A stretch of DNA of 32,782 nt, taken from the IMG/VR virus record IMGVR_UViG_3300038954_000215, positions 1-32,782 of that record; one strand, given 5' to 3'. This DNA is from a virus. Shown here in pieces: positions 16,210 to 23,718 of this stretch. Below the pieces are notes generated by a model. It had not been told where the DNA came from. It made no database searches and saw nothing but the letters and a program-made list of their open reading frames with translations. The stretch's first letter is position 1; each line of letters starts with the position of its first letter. Both the position numbers and the translations under genes were made by a program.

Positions 16210-16935
16210 TTACTGCGGCTTGGCCTGCTCGGCCTGTGCGGCAGCGTGCGCTTTCAAGCGCTGGAAGCCCGTCATCCCGTCCTGCGAATCTTTGCCAGGG
16301 GTATGACCGGGCTCTCCGCCACGCTGCCCACTGCCTGAAGGCGCAGGCTGCGCAAAATGCGGATTGGACTCCAGCCATCCCTTGGCCATTTCCGCCAAGT
16401 CTTTTTCTTGCTGGAGCACGGGATCAATAGCTCTGAGCTGCAGTCCGTCGTCGGTGTCTTCGACCTGCAACGACTGGCCGAGCTGGGCTCTGGCCACCAG
16501 CTCAGCTTGTCCAATCGTCTGTGGATTTGCGCCATTCTGCAAAAGCGTTTCCTGGACTCGACGCGAGAGAAAATCGTTGCGCAAGCGCTCCTCGGTAGCC
16601 TTCGCACGCTGCTCGGCTTCCGCGGTTTTCTGCTGCCAGGCCTCGATGCTCTTTTGCGCTTTTTCGATTTCGGCCTGCAGCTTCTGCTCTGCGCTTTTGC
16701 CCCTGTTTTCCGCTTCGTCCTGGATGGCCTGGAGCTTCGCTTCGAGCTCGCTTTTGGCAGCCTCTTGTTGTGCCACCTGCTGTGCCAGCTCGTCGTACTT
16801 GCCCTTTTCCTTGGCCAATCTCTTTTGCACGATTTCGTTGACCTCGTCCTGTGATAGGACGCCGTCAATCTCGACGCTCTCTCCCTCGGCGCCTTCAAGC
16901 GCCTTTTGCAAGTCGTCTTTGCTCAGTGTCGCCAT
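16210..16935 (-). CDS. Capsid scaffolding protein
   Basis: This 241-residue protein is a long coiled coil rich in Ala, Glu, Gln and Lys (about residues 40-130), the typical composition of phage scaffolds. It also has an N-terminal acidic part (KDDLQKALEGAEGESVEIDG), a Pro/Gly-rich linker near residue 195 and a C-terminal helix (GMTGFQRLKAHAAAQAEQAK). It would organise capsid assembly and then leave the head. It is the first gene after a strong minus-strand terminator and directly precedes the major capsid gene by 40 nt. It has a GGAAAGGAGA site before the ATG. No protease domain is seen, so proteolytic removal is unproven. Confidence 0.85.
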   Translation of the reverse strand: MATLSKDDLQKALEGAEGESVEIDGVLSQDEVNEIVQKRLAKEKGKYDELAQQVAQQEAAKSELEAKLQAIQDEAENRGKSAEQKLQAEIEKAQKSIEAWQQKTAEAEQRAKATEERLRNDFLSRRVQETLLQNGANPQTIGQAELVARAQLGQSLQVEDTDDGLQLRAIDPVLQQEKDLAEMAKGWLESNPHFAQPAPSGSGQRGGEPGHTPGKDSQDGMTGFQRLKAHAAAQAEQAKPQ

Positions 16936-17020
16936 GTTTCTCGTGTCTCCTTTCCGCGTTTTGATGGGCCGCGTAGCCCTCCGCAGTTGACGGTTGCGTG
17001 CACCTGACTCGTATTTTTGG

Positions 17021-17026
17021 TGTCAA
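17021..17026 (-). promoter_or_regulatory. Possible -35 element of a promoter for the scaffold-capsid-tail operon
   Basis: Between the terminator at 17041-17072 and the scaffold gene, the minus strand has a perfect TTGACA at 17026-17021. No good -10 box lies 16-18 nt beyond it, so it may need an activator or may be fortuitous. A fresh promoter here would explain how structural transcription continues after the terminator. Confidence 0.25.
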
Positions 17027-17040
17027 TGCTCCGCGAGATC

Positions 17041-17072
17041 AAAAAAAAGGGGCGCCTCCGAAGAGACACCCC
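17041..17072 (-). terminator. Intrinsic terminator after the three-gene cassette
   Basis: On the minus strand the stem GGGGTGTCTC pairs over 10 bp (with two G-T pairs) with GAGGCGCCCC around a TTCG tetraloop. It is followed by T8 (plus positions 17048-17041). This is a complete Rho-independent terminator for leftward transcription. It stands between the cassette gene 17097-17525 and the scaffold gene. Confidence 0.85.
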
Positions 17073-17096
17073 AAAACTTGACAATCACGGCAGCGC

Positions 17097-17525
17097 CTAC
17101 TGGTCAGCGGACACCCATCCGTAGTAGTCGCCATTGCCATGGTCGCAAAAGTCATCCCATAGCTCGCGCATCCGCTCCTCGGTCATCTCCTCCAGGTATG
17201 CCAGCGCCCCGCTGTCACCGCCGTAGTTCACCGTGCACCCAGGCAGCTCACGCTGCCACCACCGGATCATCGCCGCGTAGACGTACCACGGACCGCGCCG
17301 GTATTCCTCGTGGTAGTGACGCCCCACCACTGGGCCCACGCTCAGCCCACGCTTTTGCTCTCTCTGGACTACCCAATCCCTAATCTCAATCTCGCCACAG
17401 CGACTCATCCACTCTCCCTCAAGCTCGCGCCAAAAGCACCACATAAAGCGTCGCCTCAAAGCAAGCAGCCGCTCGTCGCTGACACGCTCTTTGGGTATGA
17501 TTGTCATTACAGCATTGATTCCCAT
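17097..17525 (-). CDS. Hypothetical protein of the terminator-bounded cassette
   Basis: This 142-residue protein is not recognised. It begins MGINAVMTIIPKERVSDERL. Longer starts would overlap the upstream gene without a ribosome binding site, whereas AAGGGGAAAAATGAG precedes this ATG. The middle is aromatic and charged (RRRFMWCFWRELEGEWMSRC, then WYVYAAMIRWWQRELPGC). It ends in an acidic segment (YLEEMTEERMRELWDDFCDH). The pattern GCTVNYGGDSGALAYLEEMT is striking but matches no family I can name. It is the last of three small genes before the terminator, so it is probably an accessory (moron-type) gene rather than a virion component. Confidence 0.65.
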   Translation of the reverse strand: MGINAVMTIIPKERVSDERLLALRRRFMWCFWRELEGEWMSRCGEIEIRDWVVQREQKRGLSVGPVVGRHYHEEYRRGPWYVYAAMIRWWQRELPGCTVNYGGDSGALAYLEEMTEERMRELWDDFCDHGNGDYYGWVSADQ

Positions 17526-17526
17526 C

Positions 17527-17727
17527 TCATTTTTCCCCTTCGTTGTCCGACCGCCACCACCACGGCCATGGCGTGTCCCTATCAATCCACACCTTCGCCA
17601 CCCCTGAGCTAGGAAAGAGCGCTGCGCCCCGCTCTTTGTAGAGTGCCAGCCATCCATCAGACACCTCAAAAGCGTCAGCCTCTAGCCAGTGCTCCTTAGG
17701 CTCTGTGGTCTCCACTCGTATTTTCAT
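17527..17727 (-). CDS. Hypothetical protein, 66 residues
   Basis: This short protein begins MKIRVETTEPKEHWLEADAF EVSDGWLALYKE and contains a Trp-rich end (WIDRDTPWPWWWRSDN). Its ATG overlaps the upstream TGA as ATGA, with AGGAGGGAGAG ahead of it, so it is a coupled gene rather than a chance frame. It looks like a single small beta domain. No function is recognised. It belongs to the cassette bounded by terminators. Confidence 0.6.
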   Translation of the reverse strand: MKIRVETTEPKEHWLEADAFEVSDGWLALYKERGAALFPSSGVAKVWIDRDTPWPWWWRSDNEGEK

Positions 17728-18032
17728 AGCTCTCCCTCCTTTCTAGCTTCGCTGTGGCCCGCCGCCTCGCCCCCCTCATCGTATGTGATCCGTGCGATCA
17801 AGGAGGCGCAGGACGTGGGGTATGCGAGTCGCGAGGTCATCGCCCCCTCAGCCGCGTCGTCTGGCTCGCCACACACCATCGCCTGCCCCCACTGCGAAAT
17901 GACGCCATACTCTGTGGTCTTACTCTCACACCCAAACGGCGAACCCCAAAGCTCCCAGCCCTCTGCCAAAAATTCGTTCACCTCCTGTTCCGTCCTTGCG
18001 ATTCTGTAGTTGCAAATTTCCTCTTTCGTCAT
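17724..18032 (-). CDS. DUF1737-like small protein with a C-terminus built on antisense MuF sequence
   Basis: This 102-residue protein starts at the ATG at 18032, which has AGGAGGGA upstream. Residues 1-60 (MTKEEICNYRIARTEQEVNE FLAEGWELWGSPFG and onward) resemble the DUF1737 family, small proteins with a YRI...VN..I.EGW...GSP pattern. From about residue 67 the coding strand is the reverse complement of part of the MuF gene (17776-17835 against 18713-18772). The last 35 residues therefore look like an accidental extension of a normally short protein. A plus-strand frame in the same DNA reads YVIRAIKEAQDVGYASRE but is not a gene. Function unknown. Confidence 0.6.
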   Translation of the reverse strand: MTKEEICNYRIARTEQEVNEFLAEGWELWGSPFGCESKTTEYGVISQWGQAMVCGEPDDAAEGAMTSRLAYPTSCASLIARITYDEGGEAAGHSEARKEGEL

Positions 18033-18055
18033 TCCGTCCCTCCTAAAAAAAGAAA

Positions 18056-18099
18056 GCCCCCACAGGCTGTCATGCGCCAAGAGGCACGCCTGCGGGGGC
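18056..18099 (-). terminator. Intrinsic terminator between the MuF gene and the cassette
   Basis: On the minus strand a 12-bp stem (GCCCCCGCAGGC with GCCTGTGGGGGC, one G-T pair) carries an inner GTGCC/GGCGC hairpin. It is followed by TTTCTTTTTTT. Leftward transcription from the portal and MuF genes should end here, so the downstream cassette either depends on readthrough or has its own promoter. Confidence 0.8.
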
Positions 18100-18102
18100 C
18101 AA

Positions 18103-18129
18103 ATTGTCATCATAGCGGCGCATGACAAT
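18103..18129. promoter_or_regulatory. Inverted repeat around a TATGAT box, possible operator
   Basis: ATTGTCAT (18103-18110) and ATGACAAT (18122-18129) form an 8-bp inverted repeat with an 11-nt spacer. The minus strand reads TATGAT at 18114-18109, a good -10 box, but no good -35 is seen 16-18 nt upstream. A transcript from here would meet the terminator at 18099 at once. It may be a control site for the cassette or may be meaningless. Confidence 0.3.
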
Positions 18130-18157
18130 CACATAGTGCCGCTCATGCCCACCCTTG

Positions 18158-19252
18158 TCAATTCGCAAACAGCCGCTCCGTGTCCCACACCTCCTCGAGA
18201 TAGCACGAGCAAAACGGATGCACACCCCCGACGAGCTGCTCCGCCTGTTTGACTCGCAGTGTCTCCCCGTCGAGCGTCTCGCACTGACACCCAAAATCGC
18301 GCCCGGCACTGCGCGACAGGCGCCAGATGTAGCCTACCAGCGCACGATTGCCCTTGGTACGATCGATCTGCGACGCGCGAAACGCCGTGTTGGTCTCGGT
18401 CTCAATGATCCGCTCCGCGTAATACCTCTCCTTGTAGTGCACCCAGCGACCGACGGCCTTTTCCACCGCCTTGCCCGGCACACCCTTGCCCATGCGTCGC
18501 TGTACCACCAGCGAGTCGATCATCTCTCGATACGCTTTGCCGACAGTACCACCCTCGTTGATCTTTTTGATGTAGCGCTCGAGCTGCTTGATCTCTTTAT
18601 CCAGCCCACCATCCGTCCACCGATTCAGCTTGCGCGCCGACTCCTGCAGCTCTTTGATCACCTTTGGCAATCGTCCTGCCTTACCCCGCCCGATCCCACC
18701 AAGCTCTACCAGCTCGCGACTCGCATACCCAACGTCCTGCGCCTCTCTGATCGCACGGATCACATACGATGACACCTTGCGCGTCCGCGACTCTGACAGT
18801 GCGTGCAGTCTCTTGCCCAATCGCAGCTTGCCCTCGTACGGTGCCGTAGCACCAGCGCTGCGCCCGTACACCAGGCTTTTGGCGGCGTCGACGTTGCCAA
18901 GCGCCTGCGAAGACATCCACCTGATCTCCGATGGCGGTAGCGGCCGAAAATGCATCGGCGACAGCTCCTCGATCCGTCGTACGTAGTCCTCCGCGTACAA
19001 CGCCGAGTCCTCCACCATCTGGATCGCCTGTCGCTCCGCGCGCCCGTAGTGTCGCCCCATCAGCCACGACGTGTGCTTGCGCACCGCCTCGCGCGTCCAC
19101 CCATCATCCCGTAGGCGGCGCACATACGCCCTGACATCGCGTGCTAGCAGCTTGTCGGTGTCATCTAGCGCCTTGGCGAGATCACGCAGCATGGCGCGCC
19201 TCACGCGGTCGAGCTTGGCCCGCTCGCGCGGTGTGATGATGGCAGGTCTCAC
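18158..19252 (-). CDS. MuF-type head morphogenesis protein (Mu gp30/SPP1 gp7-like)
   Basis: This 364-residue protein uses a GTG start at 19252 that overlaps the portal stop as GTGA. It is helical and basic. The C-terminus carries the MuF signature ERIIETETNTAFRASQIDRT KGNRALVGYIWRLS, followed by a Cys pair (GCQCETLDG, about residue 321) and HPFCSC (about 345). These positions are shared by the minor head proteins that are encoded next to the portal and enter the capsid. A 60-nt stretch encoding residues 161-180 is present again in inverted orientation in the downstream cassette. MuF proteins sometimes carry toxin domains, but none is seen here. Confidence 0.9.
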   Translation of the reverse strand: MRPAIITPRERAKLDRVRRAMLRDLAKALDDTDKLLARDVRAYVRRLRDDGWTREAVRKHTSWLMGRHYGRAERQAIQMVEDSALYAEDYVRRIEELSPMHFRPLPPSEIRWMSSQALGNVDAAKSLVYGRSAGATAPYEGKLRLGKRLHALSESRTRKVSSYVIRAIREAQDVGYASRELVELGGIGRGKAGRLPKVIKELQESARKLNRWTDGGLDKEIKQLERYIKKINEGGTVGKAYREMIDSLVVQRRMGKGVPGKAVEKAVGRWVHYKERYYAERIIETETNTAFRASQIDRTKGNRALVGYIWRLSRSAGRDFGCQCETLDGETLRVKQAEQLVGGVHPFCSCYLEEVWDTERLFAN

Positions 19253-20820
19253 GGCGTCTCAGCGTCAGGCAGCTCTGGCACCTCGGGCGTCGCGCTGTCA
19301 TACCCTGACAGCTCGTCTGCCCGCGCGTCGGCGCCATCCTCCTGCTCCCATGTGCTAATCGCAGACTCGATCTTTTCCGTGGTCACGTCGTCGGCGTTGG
19401 GAAACAACGATAGCACGATCTTACGCATCACCTCGCCCAGCACCGGCCGAGGGGCTCCTACTGCGTCCATAGTGTCAAGCCCTTTCTGCAGGCGCTCCAG
19501 GTCCATCGCCTCAAACGTCCGCGGATACCGCGGCCGTAGCTCATCGTCCTCGTATTGCTTGCCCTTCCACGCCGCCACCGTCTGCAGGATTCGCTCCTCG
19601 GCGTCCTCCAAGCTCTTCGCCAGATTGGCGAGCTTCCGATCCGTGTTGCCAAATTTCACCAGGAGCGCTGCAGCGGTCTCCGGCGCGCCGAAAAAAGTGC
19701 TAGTACCGCCGATCTCTTTCAGACGACCGATCTCCGCATCGATCCGCTCGAGGTAATGCGCAAAAGGCCCATTTTGAAAGGACATCAGCTCGGGCGCGTG
19801 CTGCTGCATGTCATTGTATGCCAAGGCGTTCAGGGTCCCCGCTACGATGGATTGCTGCTTGTCCTCGCCCTGCTGCGGCCACAGCAAAATCGGAAAACAC
19901 GCGCCCCGCTCCAGCGTGCGAAGCTCCGACCCGAGGTTGTACAGCAGCGCACACAGAGGCCCAAGATCCTCCATGTACGACTCCCCGTCTCCTATCACCA
20001 CCTCGGTGACAGGCGGGCGCGCCTCCGGAAACTGCACCCGCCTGCGCTCGCCGCCCCACACGCCACTGTCCACCACCGTCCACTGCTGTCCCTTCTGCGG
20101 CTCGTCGCACACCCACCAGCCGTCTCCCGTCATCCACACATAGCGCGTGCGGTATGACACAGGGGACAGCGGTCCAGACTCCTCGATTTGCGTCCTGTAC
20201 TTGATCCACTCGTAGTGCCCCTCATCGTCTCTCTGCCAGTGTGTGACGCTGTCCGGGTGGATGACATCAAGGTAGACATCTCTTCCGCTCAGAGCCTGTC
20301 TCTCGGCTTCTGTGGTAGCCTGTGGTGTCGCATCGGTGTCGATTTTGACGGGCAGGCGCCCGTACACAAATCCGTATGGGAGCAGCGTGTCCCTGATCAG
20401 ATCGTCCAAGCTCTTGCCGTCCCGGCCAGCCGCCTTGATCCACTCCTTGGCCCACTCGGGATAGTGTCCCCTGTCCGGCGATTGCTTGGTGATATAGCCG
20501 ACCAGGACGTCTATCACAGCCTCCCGCAAAAAATTGTGGTACACCGCCGACTGCACGCGTCGCTCAAAAGCGTCCGGAGACTCTCGGACAAAGCGCGTCA
20601 GGTACGTCCGATCATCGTCATCATCTGTCGCACTCGTCGTCGCAGTGCGTCCGTCACGCTGCATGATCATCAGCGACGGCGACAGCGCAAAGCCGCCACT
20701 GCCAAGGTAGCAGTCGCGCCAGAATCGCACCCTTTTTGCGAGCGCATCGTAGTGCGGATGTGCGATCTCGACGATCTCCTGTCGTAGCGTCGTCCCTGAC
20801 TGTGGTATCTGTACTGTCAT
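19249..20820 (-). CDS. Portal protein
   Basis: This 523-residue protein lies between the large terminase and MuF genes with ATGA and GTGA overlaps. The portal is the dodecameric ring through which DNA is packaged. The sequence fits the DUF4055-like portal group. An N-terminal helix contains YDALAKRVRFWRDCYLGSGG. It is followed by FVRESPDAFERRVQSAVYHN, a clip/wing region rich in Trp, Tyr and Val (YVWMTGDGWWVCDEPQKG), and a long stem helix region (LVKFGNTDRKLANLAKSLED AEERILQTVAAWKG). The C-terminal acidic tail ends near GYDSATPEVPELPDAETP. Length and neighbours are as expected. Confidence 0.85.
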   Translation of the reverse strand: MTVQIPQSGTTLRQEIVEIAHPHYDALAKRVRFWRDCYLGSGGFALSPSLMIMQRDGRTATTSATDDDDDRTYLTRFVRESPDAFERRVQSAVYHNFLREAVIDVLVGYITKQSPDRGHYPEWAKEWIKAAGRDGKSLDDLIRDTLLPYGFVYGRLPVKIDTDATPQATTEAERQALSGRDVYLDVIHPDSVTHWQRDDEGHYEWIKYRTQIEESGPLSPVSYRTRYVWMTGDGWWVCDEPQKGQQWTVVDSGVWGGERRRVQFPEARPPVTEVVIGDGESYMEDLGPLCALLYNLGSELRTLERGACFPILLWPQQGEDKQQSIVAGTLNALAYNDMQQHAPELMSFQNGPFAHYLERIDAEIGRLKEIGGTSTFFGAPETAAALLVKFGNTDRKLANLAKSLEDAEERILQTVAAWKGKQYEDDELRPRYPRTFEAMDLERLQKGLDTMDAVGAPRPVLGEVMRKIVLSLFPNADDVTTEKIESAISTWEQEDGADARADELSGYDSATPEVPELPDAETP

Positions 20821-22211
20821 CCTGTCAGCCCCTCGATCATGCGCGCCGGGCTACCACTCCAGCCTGCCTCCGCCCCCATCACGTAGTACCTCAGCGCGTC
20901 CAGTAGGTGGTCCTCGCCGACGGCCTTCTCCGACGGCGTTTTGGTCTCGCTCTTTTCTTCTTCTCGATAGTCCCTGATCTCTGCGATCAGATTGACACAC
21001 CGATCGCTGATCAGTAGCCGCGGGCTTCCAGCCCGATTGCCCTCCGCCTTTGCAGGGTGATCAAGCTCTCCCACTCCCCGCAGCTCGAGCGCAGCCCGTA
21101 CTGCGCGCGTCCCCGCCATCCACTCGTTGTCTGCTGGTACAGCCGGCGCCACGTACTTTTTGCCCGCCACGTAGGCGCCCTGATTCCAGCGATCGATCTC
21201 TTTGGGGTCGCTCGGGTCGCAGTAGTACCGTCGCACGTAGTGCGGCGCCTGTGTGTAGCGCCACGCCTCGTACGGCTGCAGCCGCGAGCGCTCTCCCCGC
21301 TCGTAGAATTCGCCGATGACGACGTGCTGATAGTCCCCGGTACGCCCCGCGTAGATTGTGGCAGCCGGATTCGTCCATCCCCAATCTGCACCGCCCGCGC
21401 GAAAAACCGTGCGGTCGTATAGGCGCATCGCCAGAGCGTGCGGTATCACGTGCATGTGTTCGTAAAAATTTGGGTAGATGCGCCCCTCCTGCGATACGAT
21501 GTCACCCTCCAGCTCCTGCAGCGCATACTGCTCCCCGTACGCCTCTACGAGCCGCTCGTAGTACCCCTCCGCGTTGGCGCTGTTGTCCTTGGTACGCGCC
21601 GCCCGGATGTAGTACCCGGGCTTGGTCTCAACGCCGTGCTCCCAGGCGCTGGCCGGCAATCGATCCATCTGATCGAATGCCCGCGCAATCCAATTTGTGC
21701 CCCGCGGGGACCCGGTGACAAAAACCCCATTGTATTCGGCAGGCTGTCGGATGCGTCCCATCACCTTGTTAAAAGCCGTCTCGCCCTGCTGCATCCGCGA
21801 CGGCTCGTCAATCCACGCCCACGCCACTGTAGGACCGTCGATGCGCTGGACCACCTGCCGATTCATGGCGCTCCGTATCAGTATCTCGCTCACACCTTCG
21901 CCTGTCTGACAATAGATCTTCGGCCCACCCTGCTCGATGCGCACCTGGTATAGACTCTGTGGCCACAGCTCTTCGAAGAGCGGCTGAGACACGTCGCGAA
22001 AAGTCGCGTAGTCCGGCACCACGATCATCCCACGCTTGCCTGGACAGAGCCCCCACGCACACACCGCAGCCTCCACAGCCCCCGCAAACGTCTTGCCGCT
22101 ACCAATACCACCGCAGAGCCACCGCACCGCAGCCTCTCGCCGTCGGTGCCAGTCGGTCTGATGCTGATAGGGGTGATATGCCTGAGTAGGGATTGAGACT
22201 GACACAGCCAC
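20817..22211 (-). CDS. terL: Terminase large subunit
   Basis: This 464-residue ATPase/nuclease packages DNA into the head. Walker A is at residues about 33-41 (CGGIGSGKT) and the Walker B region is AWAWIDEPSRM (about 130-140). A GVFVTGSPRG coupling motif follows near 162-171. The C-terminal nuclease half contains GADWGWTNPA (Asp near 276), YYCDPSDP (near 332) and AVGEDHLLDALRYYVM close to the end, the usual acidic triad positions. The GTG at 22211 was chosen; GTG 22205 is an alternative. A frame to 22427 would overlap the small subunit by 200 nt. It ends with an ATGA overlap on the portal gene. Confidence 0.93.
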   Translation of the reverse strand: MAVSVSIPTQAYHPYQHQTDWHRRREAAVRWLCGGIGSGKTFAGAVEAAVCAWGLCPGKRGMIVVPDYATFRDVSQPLFEELWPQSLYQVRIEQGGPKIYCQTGEGVSEILIRSAMNRQVVQRIDGPTVAWAWIDEPSRMQQGETAFNKVMGRIRQPAEYNGVFVTGSPRGTNWIARAFDQMDRLPASAWEHGVETKPGYYIRAARTKDNSANAEGYYERLVEAYGEQYALQELEGDIVSQEGRIYPNFYEHMHVIPHALAMRLYDRTVFRAGGADWGWTNPAATIYAGRTGDYQHVVIGEFYERGERSRLQPYEAWRYTQAPHYVRRYYCDPSDPKEIDRWNQGAYVAGKKYVAPAVPADNEWMAGTRAVRAALELRGVGELDHPAKAEGNRAGSPRLLISDRCVNLIAEIRDYREEEKSETKTPSEKAVGEDHLLDALRYYVMGAEAGWSGSPARMIEGLTG

Positions 22212-22213
22212 TG

Positions 22214-22609
22214 TCAGCCCCCGCGTCCTGGGTCCACCACTGTCACACTGATCTCGCTGCCAACGCCGTGTGCCTTGTCTCTGTGCGCCAAGGCCTCGAT
22301 CCGGAGTCGCATCCATGTAGCAAGCAGCCGACTCCGTGACACCGCAGTGTCCACCTCGCGGCAGATGCGCACCATCTCCGCGTCTACGAAATCCAGGCAC
22401 CCATCCCAATCCTGCGCTACGGGGCAATCTGCTAGATCCTCCTTAAATTTTCGGTACTTTTCCTTCCTAGCACTGGCCCCTTTTCTCGCGTTTTCGCGAT
22501 GACGCTGACGACCACTCTCAGACCCATGCAGCCAGCAGTACCACTGCCCCGCCTTAGCACTCTTGCCACACTGCTTGCCCGTCTTTGTGGTCGCCTGACA
22601 CCGTGCCAT
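22214..22609 (-). CDS. terS: Terminase small subunit with zinc-finger-like N-terminus
   Basis: This protein (131 residues from ATG 22609) begins with a compact Cys/His pattern, RCQATTKTGKQCGKSAKAGQ WYCWLHGSES. It is the putative zinc-binding, DNA-recognising motif common at the start of small terminases of this type. After it comes a basic linker and helices with VAQDWDGCLDFVDAEMVRIC and SRLLATWMRLRIEALAHRDK. It would bind the pac or cos site and hand DNA to TerL. No strong ribosome binding site precedes ATG 22609. A GTG at 22696 just after GAGGAG TGA could start a 160-residue form whose codons 3-6 span a G10 run (22681-22690). Confidence 0.8.
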   Translation of the reverse strand: MARCQATTKTGKQCGKSAKAGQWYCWLHGSESGRQRHRENARKGASARKEKYRKFKEDLADCPVAQDWDGCLDFVDAEMVRICREVDTAVSRSRLLATWMRLRIEALAHRDKAHGVGSEISVTVVDPGRGG

Positions 22610-22680
22610 GGTGCTATTCTGGATTCGCTTTTTCTCGCCTGTCAAATCTCGCCGGGTACTACCACTCCCCCGCCTCGTAT

Positions 22681-22690
22681 CCCCCCCCCC
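22681..22690 (-). repeat. G10 homopolymer (minus strand) ahead of terS
   Basis: Ten C on the plus strand, so G10 on the coding strand, lies just after the stop of the gene ending at 22697 and before the ATG of terS. If terS begins at GTG 22696, the run is in codons 3-6 and a length change would shift its frame. It could also be a sequencing or assembly error site. Confidence 0.7.
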
Positions 22691-22696
22691 TACCAC

Positions 22697-23104
22697 TCAC
22701 TCCTCTGGCACCACAGGCGCAGGCGGCGCCACAGGCTGCCTGGGGGCGATCCCCACCTGTCGGTCCCCCTCGGTCATCTCCCGCTCGGACAGCACCACGC
22801 CGGTGTCCGTACGGACGGTCCACACCCGCCCTGCCCGGTAGTCCGCCCGCTCCTCCACGGGCACCCAATCCTCGCGCCGCCCTGTCACCAGGACAGTCCC
22901 CAGCCGTGCGATAGTCTCGGACGGCTCAACCTTGCGATTTTTGGCCTCGTCTCGCGCAGCCCGCAGCTCCTGCTCGATCTGCTCGATCTCCTGCACGGCC
23001 TCCGCGTACAGCCGTGCGTACTCCACCATCTCCTCCTCTGTCGCCGGTCGCGGCAGCCTCTCCTGCGTCTGCCTCCACACCTCGTAGTCGTCTCTCTCAC
23101 TCAT
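22697..23104 (-). CDS. Hypothetical coiled-coil protein upstream of the terminase
   Basis: This 135-residue protein is acidic, with a coiled-coil-like centre (EYARLYAEAVQEIEQIEQEL RAARDEAKNRK) and a Pro/Val-rich C-terminus (QPVAPPAPVVPEE). The ATG at 23104 was chosen over the ATG at 23110. AGGAGG touches the first but stands 6 nt before the second. It precedes the small terminase gene, with three more small genes upstream of it. No function is recognised. Confidence 0.65.
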   Translation of the reverse strand: MSERDDYEVWRQTQERLPRPATEEEMVEYARLYAEAVQEIEQIEQELRAARDEAKNRKVEPSETIARLGTVLVTGRREDWVPVEERADYRAGRVWTVRTDTGVVLSEREMTEGDRQVGIAPRQPVAPPAPVVPEE

Positions 23105-23160
23105 CGTCATCCTCCTTTCTCAGATGCTTTCCCTCGCTTTTTTCCGGAGCCTTTCTCCTC

Positions 23161-23718
23161 TTAGGCATATCGGCGTATCTCCCACAAGACTCGTGCCACA
23201 CCACCATTGCCAATGGGGTCGCGTTTGTCTCGCAGTTTTACACTAGATTCAGCCCATGATTTTCTCGGCGGCAGTTCTTTCACCCTCTTCCAGCCTGCCG
23301 CTCGTAAACTAGCCCCTGTCTCGTCGGCTTGCGTGTAGGTGATGCAGCGCATGTAACCCATAGCCTTGGCCGCCCTCCAAATCGCCCCGTATAGCTGGCT
23401 GTTGGCGTTTGGTGTGCCGTCGGTGCAAGTCCGATTCACTTCCAGCGTCAGACCATCGTCATAATGCCGTGCAACGGGCCTGCCAGCTGTCGCGACTCCC
23501 ACTAAGTCATCACCAACCTTCAATCCTACCCCGAATTGCCACCCTGTTGGTGGCTTGTTGTGCCTGTGGTGGAGGCCTATAAACTCCTTAGCCTCTCTTA
23601 GCGTGATAGGATGCAGTCTCGGCGTTGCCTCCCTCTTTTCTTTTTTCGCAGTTGTCAATCTGTCCCTGAAATCGCCTGCATACCGCCCAGTCGATCTCTG
23701 CATCTCTTTGTCACTCAT
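23161..23718 (-). CDS. XF1762/GNAT-like phage protein
   Basis: This 185-residue protein resembles the XF1762 family, small phage proteins with an acetyltransferase-like fold. The typical pieces are LHPITLREAKEFIGLHHRHN KPPTGWQFGVGL, DDLVGVATAGRPVARHYDDG LTLEVNRTCTDGTPN, SQLYGAIWRAAKAMGYMRCI TYTQADETGASLRAAGWKRV and a closing WEIRRY. Such genes are widespread in phages. Some have been linked to chemical modification of DNA bases or proteins, but its substrate is unknown. The ATG at 23718 was chosen because GGGAGG stands 6 nt before it, and it overlaps the upstream gene by 8 nt. Confidence 0.75.
   Translation of the reverse strand: MSDKEMQRSTGRYAGDFRDRLTTAKKEKREATPRLHPITLREAKEFIGLHHRHNKPPTGWQFGVGLKVGDDLVGVATAGRPVARHYDDGLTLEVNRTCTDGTPNANSQLYGAIWRAAKAMGYMRCITYTQADETGASLRAAGWKRVKELPPRKSWAESSVKLRDKRDPIGNGGVARVLWEIRRYA

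Noticed and set aside
17689-18009. Plus-strand frame of 106 codons with a MuF-like peptide (YVIRAIKEAQDVGYASRE)
   Set aside because: It contains only the 20-residue inverted fragment and no start signal; it is the shadow of the inverted copy.
17776-18772. A diversity-generating retroelement (template and variable repeat pair)
   Set aside because: The repeats are inverted, not direct; the differences are not A-specific and no reverse transcriptase is present.
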